NCBI RefSeq assembly: GCF_018987265.1
Contig: NZ_CP076853.1
Coordinates: 3,661,501 to 3,725,500 of the forward strand
Reading direction: 5' to 3'
DNA length: 64,000 nucleotides
DNA from: Rhizobium sp. WYJ-E13
GTDB taxonomy: Bacteria; Pseudomonadota; Alphaproteobacteria; Rhizobiales; Rhizobiaceae
The translations under genes were made by a program, and so were the position numbers. The notes under the pieces are model-generated. The model was not told the origin of the DNA. It made no database searches and saw only the letters and a program-made list of their open reading frames with translations. Below are positions 47,710 to 56,825 of the stretch, in pieces (positions within the stretch are counted from its first letter, which is position 1; each line of letters starts with the position of its first letter).

Positions 47710-48504
47710 TTAGCCGATCAGCAGGGCATCGTCATCGAGCGTCTGGCCGCGCATCTTGCGGAACATGGCGATCAGGTCTTCGACCTGCAGGTTCTTCCTG
47801 TTGTCGCCGGCGACATCTAGAACAATCTCGCCGCCATGTAGCATGATCGTACGGTGACCGTAGTCCAGTGCCTGACGCATGGAGTGCGTCACCATCATCG
47901 TTGTCAGCTTGCGCTCGGAGACGATCTTCTGTGTGAGGTTCATGACGAACTCGGCCATGCCAGGGTCAAGTGCTGCCGTATGCTCGTCGAGCAACAGTAC
48001 TTCCGAACCGGCAAGCGTTGCCATGACCAGCGAAACGGCCTGTCGTTGCCCACCGGACAGCAGGTCCATTCGATCCTTCAGCCGGTTTTCCAGTCCGAGA
48101 TTGAGCTCGGCGATCCGCTCCTTGAAATAGTCGCGCCTGTTACCGCCGAGCGCCGAGCCAAGTCCGCGCTTTTCACCGCGCCGGGCGGCGAGCGCGAGGT
48201 TTTCCTCGATCGACAGCGCGCCGCAGCTTCCGGTCAGCGGATCCTGAAACACACGTGCAACCATGCCGGCACGCTTGGCCGTCGACTTGCGCGTCACATC
48301 GGTCTTGCCGATTAGTACCGAGCCTTCGCTCGGCATGACATCCCCGGCGAGCACGCCGAGCAGTGTCGATTTGCCAGCGCCGTTGGAGCCGATGACGGTG
48401 ACGAAAGAGCCTTCCTCGATAGTCAGGCTGACGCCGTTCAACGCCTGCTTCTGCAGCGGCGTACCGCGCCCGAAAACGACCTTAATGTCCTTGACGCTGA
48501 TCAT
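47710..48504 (-). CDS. ABC transporter ATP-binding protein (TrpXYZ-like importer)
   Basis: A 264-residue ATPase of an ABC importer. Walker A is GSNGAGKSTL, the signature is LSGGQRQAVSLVMATLA and Walker B is EVLLLDEHTAALD, with H-loop VTHSMRQALD. The start at 48504 overlaps the permease stop as ATGA. With the permease and the PF04392-type binding protein upstream it forms a three-gene importer, a class predicted elsewhere to take up aromatic amino acids; the ligand here is unproven. Confidence 0.92.
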   Translation of the reverse strand: MISVKDIKVVFGRGTPLQKQALNGVSLTIEEGSFVTVIGSNGAGKSTLLGVLAGDVMPSEGSVLIGKTDVTRKSTAKRAGMVARVFQDPLTGSCGALSIEENLALAARRGEKRGLGSALGGNRRDYFKERIAELNLGLENRLKDRMDLLSGGQRQAVSLVMATLAGSEVLLLDEHTAALDPGMAEFVMNLTQKIVSERKLTTMMVTHSMRQALDYGHRTIMLHGGEIVLDVAGDNRKNLQVEDLIAMFRKMRGQTLDDDALLIG

Positions 48505-49379
48505 GATACGGCACCTCGGCGAAGGCGGGGAAGAATGAGGGCGACGGTCACGAGCACGGCCGTCACGAAATTGAGGTCGGAGGCCTGCAGACCGACGACA
48601 TCGCTCGAAAGCGCAAGCTGTATGGCGATGCGGTAGATGATGGAGCCGAGTACGCATCCAACAAGCGCAATCAGCAGCCCGCGGCGACCGAGCAGCGTCT
48701 CACCGATGATGACGGCAGCAAGGCCGACGACGATGGTGCCGACGCCAGATGTCACGTCGGCGAAACCGTTGGTCTGTGCAAAGAGTGCGCCGCCAAGTGC
48801 CACCAGTGCATTAGAAATCGCCATGCCCAGATAGATCTGCCTGCTGGTATCGACACCCTGGGCGCGGGCCATGCGGGCATTGGCGCCGGTTGCACGCATC
48901 GCAAGCCCGGCATCGCTTTCCAAAAAGCGCCAGACGACGATGACGGCGACAACAACCAGAACGCCGACGAAAAACGGGCGCACGTAAAAATCCCTCAGAC
49001 CATGACCGAAGAAGGGGCTGATCATCGTATCGGCATTGATAAGCGCGACATTCGGTTTGCCCATCACTCGCAGGTTAACGGAGAAGAGCGCGATCATCGT
49101 CAGGATCGAGGCGAGAAGATTCAGGATCTTGAAGCGCACATTGAGGAGCGCCGTCACCATACCTGCCGCAGCACCTGCACTCATCGCAATCAGAGCCGCA
49201 AGCCAGGCATTGAGGCCAGCAATGATCAACACTGCAGTCACCGCCGCGCCAAGCGGAAACGAACCGTCCACCGTCAGATCCGGAAAATCGAGGACACGGA
49301 ACGCAAGATAGACGCCGAGAGCGACGAAGGAATAGACCAGGCCGAGCTCGACGGCCCCCCAGAATGCGATTTGGCTCAA
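48501..49379 (-). CDS. ABC transporter permease (branched-chain-type fold)
   Basis: A 292-residue permease of the BPD_transp_2 fold with about eight to nine transmembrane helices. GVYLAFRVLDFPDLTVDGSF near the N-terminus is typical for partners of PF04392 binding proteins. NALVALGGALFAQTNGFADV is the conserved cytosolic-loop region. It lies between the binding-protein gene (with a 224-base hairpin-rich spacer) and the ATPase gene (ATGA overlap). Confidence 0.92.
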   Translation of the reverse strand: MSQIAFWGAVELGLVYSFVALGVYLAFRVLDFPDLTVDGSFPLGAAVTAVLIIAGLNAWLAALIAMSAGAAAGMVTALLNVRFKILNLLASILTMIALFSVNLRVMGKPNVALINADTMISPFFGHGLRDFYVRPFFVGVLVVVAVIVVWRFLESDAGLAMRATGANARMARAQGVDTSRQIYLGMAISNALVALGGALFAQTNGFADVTSGVGTIVVGLAAVIIGETLLGRRGLLIALVGCVLGSIIYRIAIQLALSSDVVGLQASDLNFVTAVLVTVALILPRLRRGAVS

Positions 49380-49431
49380 GGCTTTCAGCCCCTTCTTGTT
49401 TCCGTTCCGCCCGTCGCGAAACCGGAGCCTT

Positions 49432-49590
49432 TTAGCGCATAACCCCTTAAATCGGAACCGATTTAAGGAAAGGATTACGCGCAGTTTTTACATTGTTACA
49501 GCGTCCTTTGCGCGCCGTCTGGCGCGCGGCGCTGTAATGCAACAGCCGCCCCCGTGCAAACGGGAGCGGCTGATTGTCACTAAGACCCTG
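49432..49590. repeat. Hairpin-rich repeat between binding-protein and permease genes
   Basis: Three dyads occur in this spacer. Eleven-base arms CCTTAAATCGG/CCGATTTAAGG lie at 49445-49468 with a two-base loop. TTACAGCG...CGCTGTAA lie at 49496-49537 around an inner GCGCGCC/GGCGCGC stem. CAGCCGC...GCGGCTG is at about 49543-49572. The first two resemble rhizobial palindromic elements. Such hairpins after a binding-protein gene often protect its mRNA and reduce expression of downstream permease genes. Confidence 0.6.
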
Positions 49591-49603
49591 GAACGACGGT
49601 CGT

Positions 49604-50557
49604 TTATTCAATGACCTTGTTCGCGCGTGAAATAACGCTTTCCGGCAGAGTCACGCCCATCTTGCTTGCGGCGGCCTTGTTAATGACGAGGTCGCTGCCA
49701 GCTGCGGTCTTCACCGCGATATCGCCCGGGTTTTCACCCTTCAGCACCCGCACGACGATCTCTCCCGTCTGTTTGCCGACATCATAATAGTTGAAGCCGA
49801 GCGCTGCGATCGAGCCGCGAGAAACGGAGTCCGTATCAGCAGTGAAGAGTGGCAGCTTGCTCTCTTCGGCAACGGCAACCGCACCTTCGAGCGCCGAGAT
49901 AATCGTGTTATCGGTCGGGATGTAGATCGCATCGGCACGGCCGACCAGCGCGCGGGCGGCGCCCTGCACTTCGGCAGACTTCGTGGCAGCCGATTCTACG
50001 ATGGTGATGCCGGCCTTGTCGGCTTCGGCCTTCAGCGCTGCCAGCAGCGAGACGGAGTTCGCCTCGCCGGAATTGTAGAGGTAACCGATCGTCTTCACGT
50101 TCGGCAGGATTTCCTTGATCAGCGCGATATGCTCGCCGACCGGCGACATGTCGGAAAGACCAGTCACGTTACCGCCGGGCTTGTCCATGTTCTTGACGAG
50201 TTGCGCGCCGAGCGGATCGGACACGGCGGTGAAGACGACAGGGATATCGCGCGTCGCGGAAACGACGGCCTGGGCGGATGGCGTGGAGATCGGCACGATG
50301 ACATTGGGCTCATCACCGGCGAACTGGCGGGCGATCTGGGCTGCGGTTGCCGGATTGCCCTGCGCGGATTCGAAGACGAACTTGAGGTTCTCGCCTTCCT
50401 TGTAGCCGGCAGCGGCCAGCACATCGCGCACGCCGTTGCGCGCTGCATCGAGTGCCGGATGTTCGACGATCGCGGTCACGGCAACCGTGACGTCATCCGC
50501 CTTCGCCGGCAGCGTCAGGGCCAAGGTTGCGGCAAAAGCCAGAAGAATTGAACGCAT
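49604..50557 (-). CDS. ABC transporter substrate-binding protein (PF04392 type)
   Basis: A 317-residue periplasmic binding protein. The signal peptide MRSILLAFAATLALTLPAKA precedes a mature chain beginning DDVTVAVTAIVEHPALDA. The start at 50557 follows GGAGG. The fold is of the ABC_sub_bind (TrpX-like) type. The motifs VFTAVSDPLGAQLV and GNVTGLSDMSP, where the ligand site is expected, are conserved in this family. The ligand is not known. Confidence 0.92.
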   Translation of the reverse strand: MRSILLAFAATLALTLPAKADDVTVAVTAIVEHPALDAARNGVRDVLAAAGYKEGENLKFVFESAQGNPATAAQIARQFAGDEPNVIVPISTPSAQAVVSATRDIPVVFTAVSDPLGAQLVKNMDKPGGNVTGLSDMSPVGEHIALIKEILPNVKTIGYLYNSGEANSVSLLAALKAEADKAGITIVESAATKSAEVQGAARALVGRADAIYIPTDNTIISALEGAVAVAEESKLPLFTADTDSVSRGSIAALGFNYYDVGKQTGEIVVRVLKGENPGDIAVKTAAGSDLVINKAAASKMGVTLPESVISRANKVIE

Positions 50558-50650
50558 GAGTGTCCTCCAGGATGATTTTGAGGGCATTTTTAGGAAAAGT
50601 GCCCTCGATAATCAATCGCGGAGAATTGTAATGAAGATCAAACTTGCTGA

Positions 50651-51886
50651 TCAGTCGTCGGCGCCGTGATTGGCGATCATCATCGCCTCGAAGGCAAGAC
50701 GTTCCGTCTTTCGCAAGCGCTCGGATTCCGACTTGAGCTGACCGCAGGCCGCCAGAATGTCACGGCCGCGCGGTGTGCGGATCGGCGAAGCATAACCGGC
50801 CGAATTGATGAAATCGGCAAACTTCTCGATCTGCGCCCAGTCGGAGCACTGGTAGTTGGTGCCCGGCCACGGATTGAAGGGGATGAGGTTGATCTTCGCC
50901 GGCACGCCTTTCAGGAGCTGGATCAGTCCCTTGGCGTCTTCCAGGCTGTCATTGACGTCCTTCAGCATCACATATTCGAAGGTGATACGCCTCGCGTTTG
51001 AAAGCCCCGGATAGTTCCGGCAGGCCTCGATCAGTTCCTTCAACGGATACTTCTTGTTGATCGGCACGAGAATATCGCGCAGGTCGTCGCGAACGGCATG
51101 CAGCGAGATCGCCAGCATGACGCCGATTTCGTCACCGGTGCGAAGAATTTCGGGTACGACGCCTGACGTGGATAGCGTCACGCGGCGTTTGGACAACGAC
51201 AGGCCGTCACCATCGGTGGCGATCAACAACGCTTGCTTGACGGCATCGAAGTTATAGAGCGGCTCGCCCATACCCATCATCACGATATTGCTGACTTTGC
51301 GGCCTTCGGAAGGCACGACGGCGCCGACAGGCACGTCGCGATCCGGGAAGTCGCCCAGCCGGTCGCGGGCCAGCAGAAGCTGGGACAGGATTTCCTCGGC
51401 AGTCAGGTTACGCACCAGGCGCTGCGTGCCGGTGTGACAGAAGGAACAGGTGAGCGTGCAGCCGACCTGGCTAGAAATGCAAAGCGTACCACGGCCTTCT
51501 TCGGGAATATAGACGGCCTCGATCTCGACCGGCCGGCCGGCGCCACGTGGCGGAAAACGCAGCAGCCACTTGCGTGTACCGTCATTGGAAATCTGTTCCT
51601 CGACGATCTCAGGCCGGGCGATAGTGAAATGCTGCTTCAGCATCTCGCGCATGTCCTTGGCGACATTCGTCATGTGGTCGAAATCGGAGACGCCGCGCAC
51701 ATAGATCCAGTTCCAGAGCTGCGAGACACGCATCTTGATCTGCTTGTCCGGCACGCCCTTTTCGCGCAGTGCCGCACCCATTTCCTCGCGCGTCAGACCG
51801 ATCAGCGACGGCTTTGGCGAAAGCTCAACGCCGAGAGGCGCCCGCGTGGCGGGGTTGGCAACGGTCATCGCATCCATGACGGACAT
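50651..51886 (-). CDS. rlmN: 23S rRNA/tRNA m2A methyltransferase RlmN
   Basis: Radical SAM enzyme that methylates A2503 of 23S rRNA and A37 of some tRNAs. The 411-residue protein has the radical SAM cluster CTLTCSFC (Cys143, Cys147, Cys150) and the second catalytic cysteine near the C-terminus (Cys381 in ILAACGQL). [15 protein letters not shown] is typical. The first ATG at 51886 is used; other in-frame ATGs follow within a few codons. It is a single gene between the ABC importer and ialB. Confidence 0.96.
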   Translation of the reverse strand: MSVMDAMTVANPATRAPLGVELSPKPSLIGLTREEMGAALREKGVPDKQIKMRVSQLWNWIYVRGVSDFDHMTNVAKDMREMLKQHFTIARPEIVEEQISNDGTRKWLLRFPPRGAGRPVEIEAVYIPEEGRGTLCISSQVGCTLTCSFCHTGTQRLVRNLTAEEILSQLLLARDRLGDFPDRDVPVGAVVPSEGRKVSNIVMMGMGEPLYNFDAVKQALLIATDGDGLSLSKRRVTLSTSGVVPEILRTGDEIGVMLAISLHAVRDDLRDILVPINKKYPLKELIEACRNYPGLSNARRITFEYVMLKDVNDSLEDAKGLIQLLKGVPAKINLIPFNPWPGTNYQCSDWAQIEKFADFINSAGYASPIRTPRGRDILAACGQLKSESERLRKTERLAFEAMMIANHGADD

Positions 51887-52083
51887 AATCTTCTAATCCC
51901 GAACTCAACATGGCAACCATCCCGGAAAGCCGGAAGACTTACGGGGCCGCTGACGCGTGATTGCAGAAAATGAATGGCGGAGCGGCGATAAATCGCGACC
52001 CTTCCGCAGCTGCGCGCCGCTTTAGCATCATTTTCGCCCCACGTCACTAGACATGGAAGCGTCACTATAGATGGAAACGACAG

Positions 52084-52104
52084 AGGCCGGCGCAAGGCCG
52101 GCCT
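52084..52104 (-). terminator. Candidate terminator after the IalB gene
   Basis: Eight-base arms AGGCCGGC and GCCGGCCT enclose a five-base loop. It lies 27 bases past the IalB-type stop. The T-tail on the minus strand is weak. Confidence 0.5.
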
Positions 52105-52130
52105 TCGAAACATTGGCTCGAAACGCGAGC

Positions 52131-52640
52131 TTACTTACAGCTTTCGATCTGCTTCAGCGCAGCCGAGATGCCGGACAGAGAATAGCTGTAGGAGGTGCCG
52201 GTACCCTTGCGCGAGGTAGCGCTGACGGTCATGGAATGACCGGTCTTCATGGCTGCGACGAGCGCCGGCTCCTGAGCCGCATTCTCGACCCATCCGGCCT
52301 TGTCCTTGGTGAACATCACGAAAGTTTTATTGTCGATCGTAACGTTGATCTTCGAATTTTCCTTCACCGTGTAGCCCATCATAGCCTGCGGCTCATAGGA
52401 AATATTCTGGCCAGGGCGCTGCGACACGATGAAGAAGTTATCACCATGATCGACGCTTGCCGGCTGCTTGGCGGTCGGCACCGAAAGCACGTAGCAAACG
52501 GTGGCGTTGCCGGACTTGTAGGAATAAGCGCCCCATGCCTGGAACTGCTGGATGCGGGTCGGAGCCGCCTGCTGCGCTGCCGCCACTCCGGTCATAGCAA
52601 CTGTGAGGGCGAAAGCGGATACGATACTTTTTACAAACAT
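52131..52640 (-). CDS. Invasion-associated locus B (IalB) family protein
   Basis: A 169-residue periplasmic protein of the IalB family, named after a Bartonella factor for erythrocyte invasion but found throughout non-pathogenic rhizobia. The signal peptide MFVKSIVSAFALTVAMTGVA with cleavage after AAA precedes QQAAPTRIQQFQAWGAYSY. The conserved WGAYSY start and two cysteines (TVCYVLS and the terminal ESCK) match the family. Its function outside the host is unknown. It is divergent from the ECF sigma gene. Confidence 0.88.
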   Translation of the reverse strand: MFVKSIVSAFALTVAMTGVAAAQQAAPTRIQQFQAWGAYSYKSGNATVCYVLSVPTAKQPASVDHGDNFFIVSQRPGQNISYEPQAMMGYTVKENSKINVTIDNKTFVMFTKDKAGWVENAAQEPALVAAMKTGHSMTVSATSRKGTGTSYSYSLSGISAALKQIESCK

Positions 52641-52968
52641 GGAATTCCTGCCGGTTCTTGCGGTTCAAGGCCCGAAGCGATCATTGCGGGCGGCGCATAA
52701 TCACGATCTGCTTTATTTTGACTTAATTCAGGTTACCAAATGGTCAACAATGGCTGCAAATTGTATCTAACTGTTTCATTTTCGCCCGACTGTTAGTTTG
52801 CGAACCGACAGCTGCGCGTAAGGGTTACCCGCTGCCTTGATGGTTGAGCCCATCGGATCGGCTGAATTTAAGACACAAAGATTCAGGCAAGAGTTTGACC
52901 TTTCTAAAATCCGTTGTAGGTCGTTAAGGTGAGGAAATTCAGATCGAAATCTTGGCTGCGGGGAGTTC
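52641..52968. other. Intergenic region between IalB and ECF sigma genes
   Basis: No gene is supported in these 328 bases. They hold the divergent promoters of the IalB gene and the ECF sigma gene. An AT-rich stretch is at 52725-52780. No clear GGAAC-type ECF box was recognised, so autoregulation cannot be read. Confidence 0.5.
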
Positions 52969-53538
52969 GTGAGAGGGATGGATGCCGAGGAAAGACAGCG
53001 TTTCGCTGCCCTCGCAAAGGCCGTTGCCGATGAGCGCGACGAGTCGGCATTCTCCGTACTCTTCGACCATTTCGCGCCGCGCCTGAAATCGTGGCTGATG
53101 CGCCAGAAAATGACGTCAGGCGAGGCTGAGGAACTGGTGCAGGAGATTATGATCGTTGTCTGGCACAAGGCCGATCTCTACGATCCTACTCGCTCCTCGT
53201 TCTCTACCTGGCTTTTCCGCATCGCCCGCAATCGGCGCATCGATCTCCACCGCCGCGCGCTGGCGCGCGTTTTCGACGTGGAGGATCCGACGCTTCAGCC
53301 CCCGGAAGAAATGCGCGCCGACGAAATCGTCGCCAATGATGATCGTGATGCCCAAGTACGCGATGCCGTCGGCCAACTCCCGCAGGAACAGCGAGCGCTG
53401 TTGCAGGCCGCCTTCTTCCTTGGCCAGTCGCATACCGAAATAGCCGAAGCGACCGGCCTACCGCTTGGCACGGTCAAATCGCGCATCAGGCTTGCCTTCG
53501 GCAAGCTCCGGAACCTGCTGGAACGGGAAGAGACCTAG
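52969..53538 (+). CDS. ECF-type RNA polymerase sigma factor
   Basis: A 189-residue extracytoplasmic-function sigma factor with region 2 (LFDHFAPRLKSWLMRQKM, then STWLFRIARNRRID for -10 recognition) and region 4 (LPQEQRALLQAAFFLGQSHT, LPLGTVKSRIRLAFGKLR for -35 recognition). The pattern resembles the ChrR-controlled RpoE group. The GTG at 52969 follows GGGGAG; the ATG at 52978 is the alternative. No anti-sigma gene is adjacent: the next gene is convergent and the two stop codons share CTAG. Confidence 0.9.
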   Translation: MRGMDAEERQRFAALAKAVADERDESAFSVLFDHFAPRLKSWLMRQKMTSGEAEELVQEIMIVVWHKADLYDPTRSSFSTWLFRIARNRRIDLHRRALARVFDVEDPTLQPPEEMRADEIVANDDRDAQVRDAVGQLPQEQRALLQAAFFLGQSHTEIAEATGLPLGTVKSRIRLAFGKLRNLLEREET

Positions 53539-53927
53539 ATCGTCTTCATGCCGTCTTCGGAATGGTCGGCAAGAACACGATCGGCCGCCTCATAGTGGCT
53601 TGGCCGGATATTGCCCCTGACCATGGCAAATGCCGCCGACAGCACGGCAATATCATCCGAAAAGCCGATAACGGCAAAGATATCCGGGATGACGTCGACA
53701 GGCATGACGAAATAGGCAAGGGCCGCCAGAAGCACGCCGCGCACTCTGGTGGGCGTCTGCGGATCGAGCGCGCAATAAAAGCCGGCGACTACATCGCGTG
53801 AAAACGGAATCTGCCGCACCGCACGACGAAAGGTCGGCCAGAATTTCCGCCGCACCGTCTCCTCGCGCCGGTTCTGCGTGTCCTCGTCGCCCGGCAACAG
53901 GATCTCTCCGTATTTGACCTCGTCCAT
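53535..53927 (-). CDS. DUF1232 (YkvA-like) membrane protein
   Basis: A 130-residue protein with the DUF1232 motif ALAYFVMPVDVIPDIFAVIGFSDD spread over about 25 residues from position 70; it contains one or two hydrophobic stretches. No enzymatic activity is known. The start at 53927 (MDEVKYGEILLPG) fits the family. Its stop overlaps the stop of the ECF sigma gene in opposite orientation. Confidence 0.87.
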   Translation of the reverse strand: MDEVKYGEILLPGDEDTQNRREETVRRKFWPTFRRAVRQIPFSRDVVAGFYCALDPQTPTRVRGVLLAALAYFVMPVDVIPDIFAVIGFSDDIAVLSAAFAMVRGNIRPSHYEAADRVLADHSEDGMKTI

Positions 53928-53991
53928 CCCGATATCCCTTTTCCTCGCTCCGATCATATGGTGATGGCCCAAGCTGAATCAATCGGCCGAT

Positions 53992-54297
53992 TCAATTGGG
54001 GCGTCTTGCCGCCGCCTTCTCCATGGCCTTTGCCAGCTTGAAGTCCAGCTCCGTCAACCCACCGGCATCATGGGTGTTGAGCTTCACCTCCACACGGGAA
54101 TAGACGTTGAACCATTCCGGATGATGGTTGAGCTTCTCGGCGGCAAGCGCCGATTCCGCCATGAAACCGAAAGCCTCCACAAAGCTCGCGAATTTGAATG
54201 TCTTCGAAATCGAACTTGCAGAATCGTCGAGCACCCAGCCCTTGAGTTCGCCGAGCGATTGGTTGATGGCCGATCTTTCCAGCTTTTCCATTTTCAT
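53992..54297 (-). CDS. phhB: 4a-hydroxytetrahydrobiopterin dehydratase (PCD)
   Basis: Pterin-4-alpha-carbinolamine dehydratase, which recycles the pterin after phenylalanine hydroxylation. The 101-residue length is standard. The catalytic motif is visible as [20 protein letters not shown] with three-residue-later [11 protein letters not shown]. No phhA is in the window, so the partner lies elsewhere or the protein has another role. It ends near the DUF1232 gene. Confidence 0.9.
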   Translation of the reverse strand: MKMEKLERSAINQSLGELKGWVLDDSASSISKTFKFASFVEAFGFMAESALAAEKLNHHPEWFNVYSRVEVKLNTHDAGGLTELDFKLAKAMEKAAARRPN

Positions 54298-54332
54298 GCC
54301 ATGCTCCTTTCATCCTTCCGTCGGATCCTCAG

Positions 54333-54832
54333 ATGAAACGTATCAGTCTCCTCTTTGTTTGCATTGGCAATATCTGCCGCTCTCCACTCGCCGAGGGAAT
54401 ATTTGATCACGTTGTGGGCGAGGCAGGCCTTGGCGATGCACTCCGCATCGATTCCGCCGGCCTCGGCGGCTGGCATCAGGGGGACTGCCCGACCCTCGCT
54501 CGATCGCCACGGCCAGCGCGCATGGCATCGACATTACCGGGCAGCGCGCCCGACAGATCTTGCCCGAGGATTTTGACGATTTCGATTTGATCCTCGCCAT
54601 GGACCGCTCGAATGTCGTGGAACTGCGCCGCCATTCGCCACACGCAGACAACATTCGTCTCTATGGTGATTTCGCGCTTGGCACCGGCGAAGATATTCCG
54701 GACCCCTATTATGGCGGCCCGGAAGATTTTGAACTCGTCTATGCGAGGCTCTTGGCCGGCTGCAACACGCTGGTCGAAAGGCTCGGCGCCATCAGCGGCT
54801 CGTGGAGCGGGAAGACTTCCTCGGTCAGGTAA
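54333..54832 (+). pseudogene. Low-molecular-weight protein tyrosine phosphatase, frameshifted
   Basis: The intact family product would be about 166 residues. The 5' part (54333-54490) has the P-loop VCIGNICRSP (Cys10 to Arg16), and the 3' part, in the +2 frame (54491-54832), has the general-acid loop DPYYGGPEDFELVY and the C-terminus SWSGKTSSVR. One base is missing near 54489-54491: in the first frame TGC-CCG-ACC, where GAC-CCT-CGC-TCG-ATC continues in the second. Catalytic residues are intact on both sides. Either a true pseudogene or a one-base sequence error. The 3' end overlaps the convergent thpR gene by 94 bases. Confidence 0.88.
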
Positions 54833-55332
54833 GGCCCCCCGCCGACAGATTCGCGCGACGACAGAAGCACGAAACGCGGCACGGTGAAGGTCGAGGTCTG
54901 GAAGTTGCCGCGACCCGCGAGGTAGTGGACCACGTCATCGACACGGGAATATTTCAGCCGGGCAAGCGTGACATGCGGCGTGAATTTTCGCGGATCCGGC
55001 GGCAGGCCGATGCGTTGGCAGATCCGCTCGATCTCGCCTTGAAGGGCGTACATTTCCGGCGAAGGAGAAACGCCAGCCCAGATCGAATGCGGTTTCTTGG
55101 AGCCGAAAGAGCCGATGCCATCCAGCCGAAGCTGGAATTCCGGCCGATCGATCCGGTCAAGGCGCTCGACGATTTCATCTGCGGTGCGGCCATCGACATC
55201 GCCGATGAAGCGAAGTGTGATGTGGTAATTCTCCACATCGATCCATCGTGCTCCGGGAAGACCACCACGCAACAATGACAGGCTCATCGCCGCATTGCGC
55301 GGAATTTCGAGGGCGGTAAATAGTCTCGGCAT
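54739..55332 (-). CDS. thpR: RNA 2',3'-cyclic phosphodiesterase (ThpR)
   Basis: A 197-residue 2H phosphoesterase that opens 2',3'-cyclic phosphates and was first described as a 2'-5' RNA ligase. The two HxT motifs are YHITLRF near residue 43 and PHVTLARL near residue 125. The start at 55332 (MPRLFTALEIPRNAA) fits the family. The C-terminal 30 residues overlap the end of the phosphatase gene on the other strand and are longer than usual, so its true stop region deserves attention. Confidence 0.9.
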   Translation of the reverse strand: MPRLFTALEIPRNAAMSLSLLRGGLPGARWIDVENYHITLRFIGDVDGRTADEIVERLDRIDRPEFQLRLDGIGSFGSKKPHSIWAGVSPSPEMYALQGEIERICQRIGLPPDPRKFTPHVTLARLKYSRVDDVVHYLAGRGNFQTSTFTVPRFVLLSSRESVGGGPYLTEEVFPLHEPLMAPSLSTSVLQPAKSLA

Positions 55333-55400
55333 AACGAGCACTCCCCGAATCTTTTGCAGGTGCTCACACGGAATCACGCATTACAAACCTGTGCAAGCCC

Positions 55401-56045
55401 CTATTTCTTCACAGAAGAAATCGTGTTGACGAATTTTGTGACAGCCGGCTCCATCTTCTCCACCATCACGTTCACGCCCTTGGCATTGGGATGCATGCCA
55501 TCATCGAGCTTCAGGCCCGCATCCAGCACCACACCGTCGAGGAAGAATGGATAGAGCTCAACCCCATGTTTTTCCGCAAGTTTCTGGTAGATCGGGTTGA
55601 AGCGTTCGGCATAGTCCGGACCCATGTTCGGCGGCGCCATCATGCCGGCAAGGAGCACGGCAATGCCACGCTCTTTTAACCGGCTTATCATCTGGTCGAG
55701 ATTTTTTTCACTCTGTTCCGGAGGGATACCGCGAAGCGCATCATTGGCGCCAAGTTCGAGGATCACCCCGTCGGTTCCGTCAGGAATGGACCAGTCGATT
55801 CGCGCAAGCCCACCTGTGGTGGTGTCACCCGAGACGCCGGCATTGGTGATCGAAACGTCAATCCCTCTGGCCCTTAGAGCCGTCTGCAGCTTCTCTGGAA
55901 AGCCGTCGCCTGGCGGCAACTGGTAACCTGCCATCAGGCTATCGCCGAAACCGACCAGATTGATCGTACGCGCTTCGGCAACTGTCGAGAAAATCAGCGA
56001 GAAGATGATGACAGCGAAGTGAAGGGCGGCAACTTTAAATCTCAT
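55401..56045 (-). CDS. tesA: Arylesterase/lysophospholipase (TesA-like GDSL hydrolase)
   Basis: A 214-residue periplasmic SGNH/GDSL esterase. The signal peptide MRFKVAALHFAVIIFSLIFS precedes the mature chain starting at ARTINLVGFG. Ser36 in FGDSLMAG is the nucleophile, GAND is the oxyanion block, and the Asp182/His185 pair is in DGMHPNA. It is divergent from a YbbA-type ATPase gene, the same arrangement as tesA-ybbA in E. coli. Confidence 0.93.
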   Translation of the reverse strand: MRFKVAALHFAVIIFSLIFSTVAEARTINLVGFGDSLMAGYQLPPGDGFPEKLQTALRARGIDVSITNAGVSGDTTTGGLARIDWSIPDGTDGVILELGANDALRGIPPEQSEKNLDQMISRLKERGIAVLLAGMMAPPNMGPDYAERFNPIYQKLAEKHGVELYPFFLDGVVLDAGLKLDDGMHPNAKGVNVMVEKMEPAVTKFVNTISSVKK

Positions 56046-56117
56046 AGTGCTTTCCCTAGATTGGCTAGGTGCCGTTATGCGGCCATTCGGTTAGGGAATT
56101 ATATAGGGCGATTTCTG

Positions 56118-56825
56118 TTGGCCAAAACCATCATCGATCTGAAACACGCCGATTTGACGCTCGGCAATGCCGCTGCCTCCGTCCATGTGCTGAAGGGCAT
56201 CGATCTGGAGATCAGCGCCGGCGAATCCGTCGGCATCGTCGGCCCCTCGGGCTCCGGCAAGTCGACGCTGCTGATGGTGCTTGCGGGACTGGAAAAGCTC
56301 GACAGCGGCGAGATCAACATCAATGACACACCGCTTCATGCGCTGAGCGAGGATCAGGTCGCAGATTTCCGCGGCCGCAACATCGGCATCGTCTTCCAGT
56401 CCTTTCATCTGATTGCCAACATGACGGCGCTGGAAAACGTCGCGGTGCCGCTCGAGCTCGCCAATATTCCCAACCCCTTCGAGATCGCCCAACGCGAGCT
56501 GAATTCCGTCGGCCTCGGCGAACGCCTGAGCCACTATCCCGGCCAGCTCTCCGGCGGCGAACAGCAGCGTGTGGCGATCGCCCGCGCGCTGGCACCATCT
56601 CCCGCCCTGCTGATAGCCGACGAGCCGACCGGCAATCTCGACACCGATACCGGCCGGCAGATTGCCGACCTCCTGTTTTCCAAGCAGGCCGAACGCGGCA
56701 CGACCCTGCTGCTGGTGACCCATGATATCGGCCTTGCCAACCGCTGCTCACGTCAGATCCGCGTCCGCTCCGGCCGCATCGAAGGTGATAGTGCCGTCCG
56801 CCAATCCGAGGCGGCGATTGCATGA
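56118..56825 (+). CDS. ABC transporter ATPase (YbbA-like)
   Basis: A 235-residue ATPase of the LolD/MacB-like class. Walker A is VGPSGSGKSTLL, the signature is LSGGEQQRVAIARALA and Walker B is ALLIADEPTGNLD. No ATG fits; TTG 56118 (codes LAKTIIDLKHADL) with AGGGCG upstream is the likely start, whereas the open frame to 56019 overlaps the tesA promoter region. It is paired with an FtsX-type permease gene by an ATGA overlap and presumably extrudes or remodels an envelope lipid or lipoprotein. Confidence 0.9.
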   Translation: MAKTIIDLKHADLTLGNAAASVHVLKGIDLEISAGESVGIVGPSGSGKSTLLMVLAGLEKLDSGEININDTPLHALSEDQVADFRGRNIGIVFQSFHLIANMTALENVAVPLELANIPNPFEIAQRELNSVGLGERLSHYPGQLSGGEQQRVAIARALAPSPALLIADEPTGNLDTDTGRQIADLLFSKQAERGTTLLLVTHDIGLANRCSRQIRVRSGRIEGDSAVRQSEAAIA

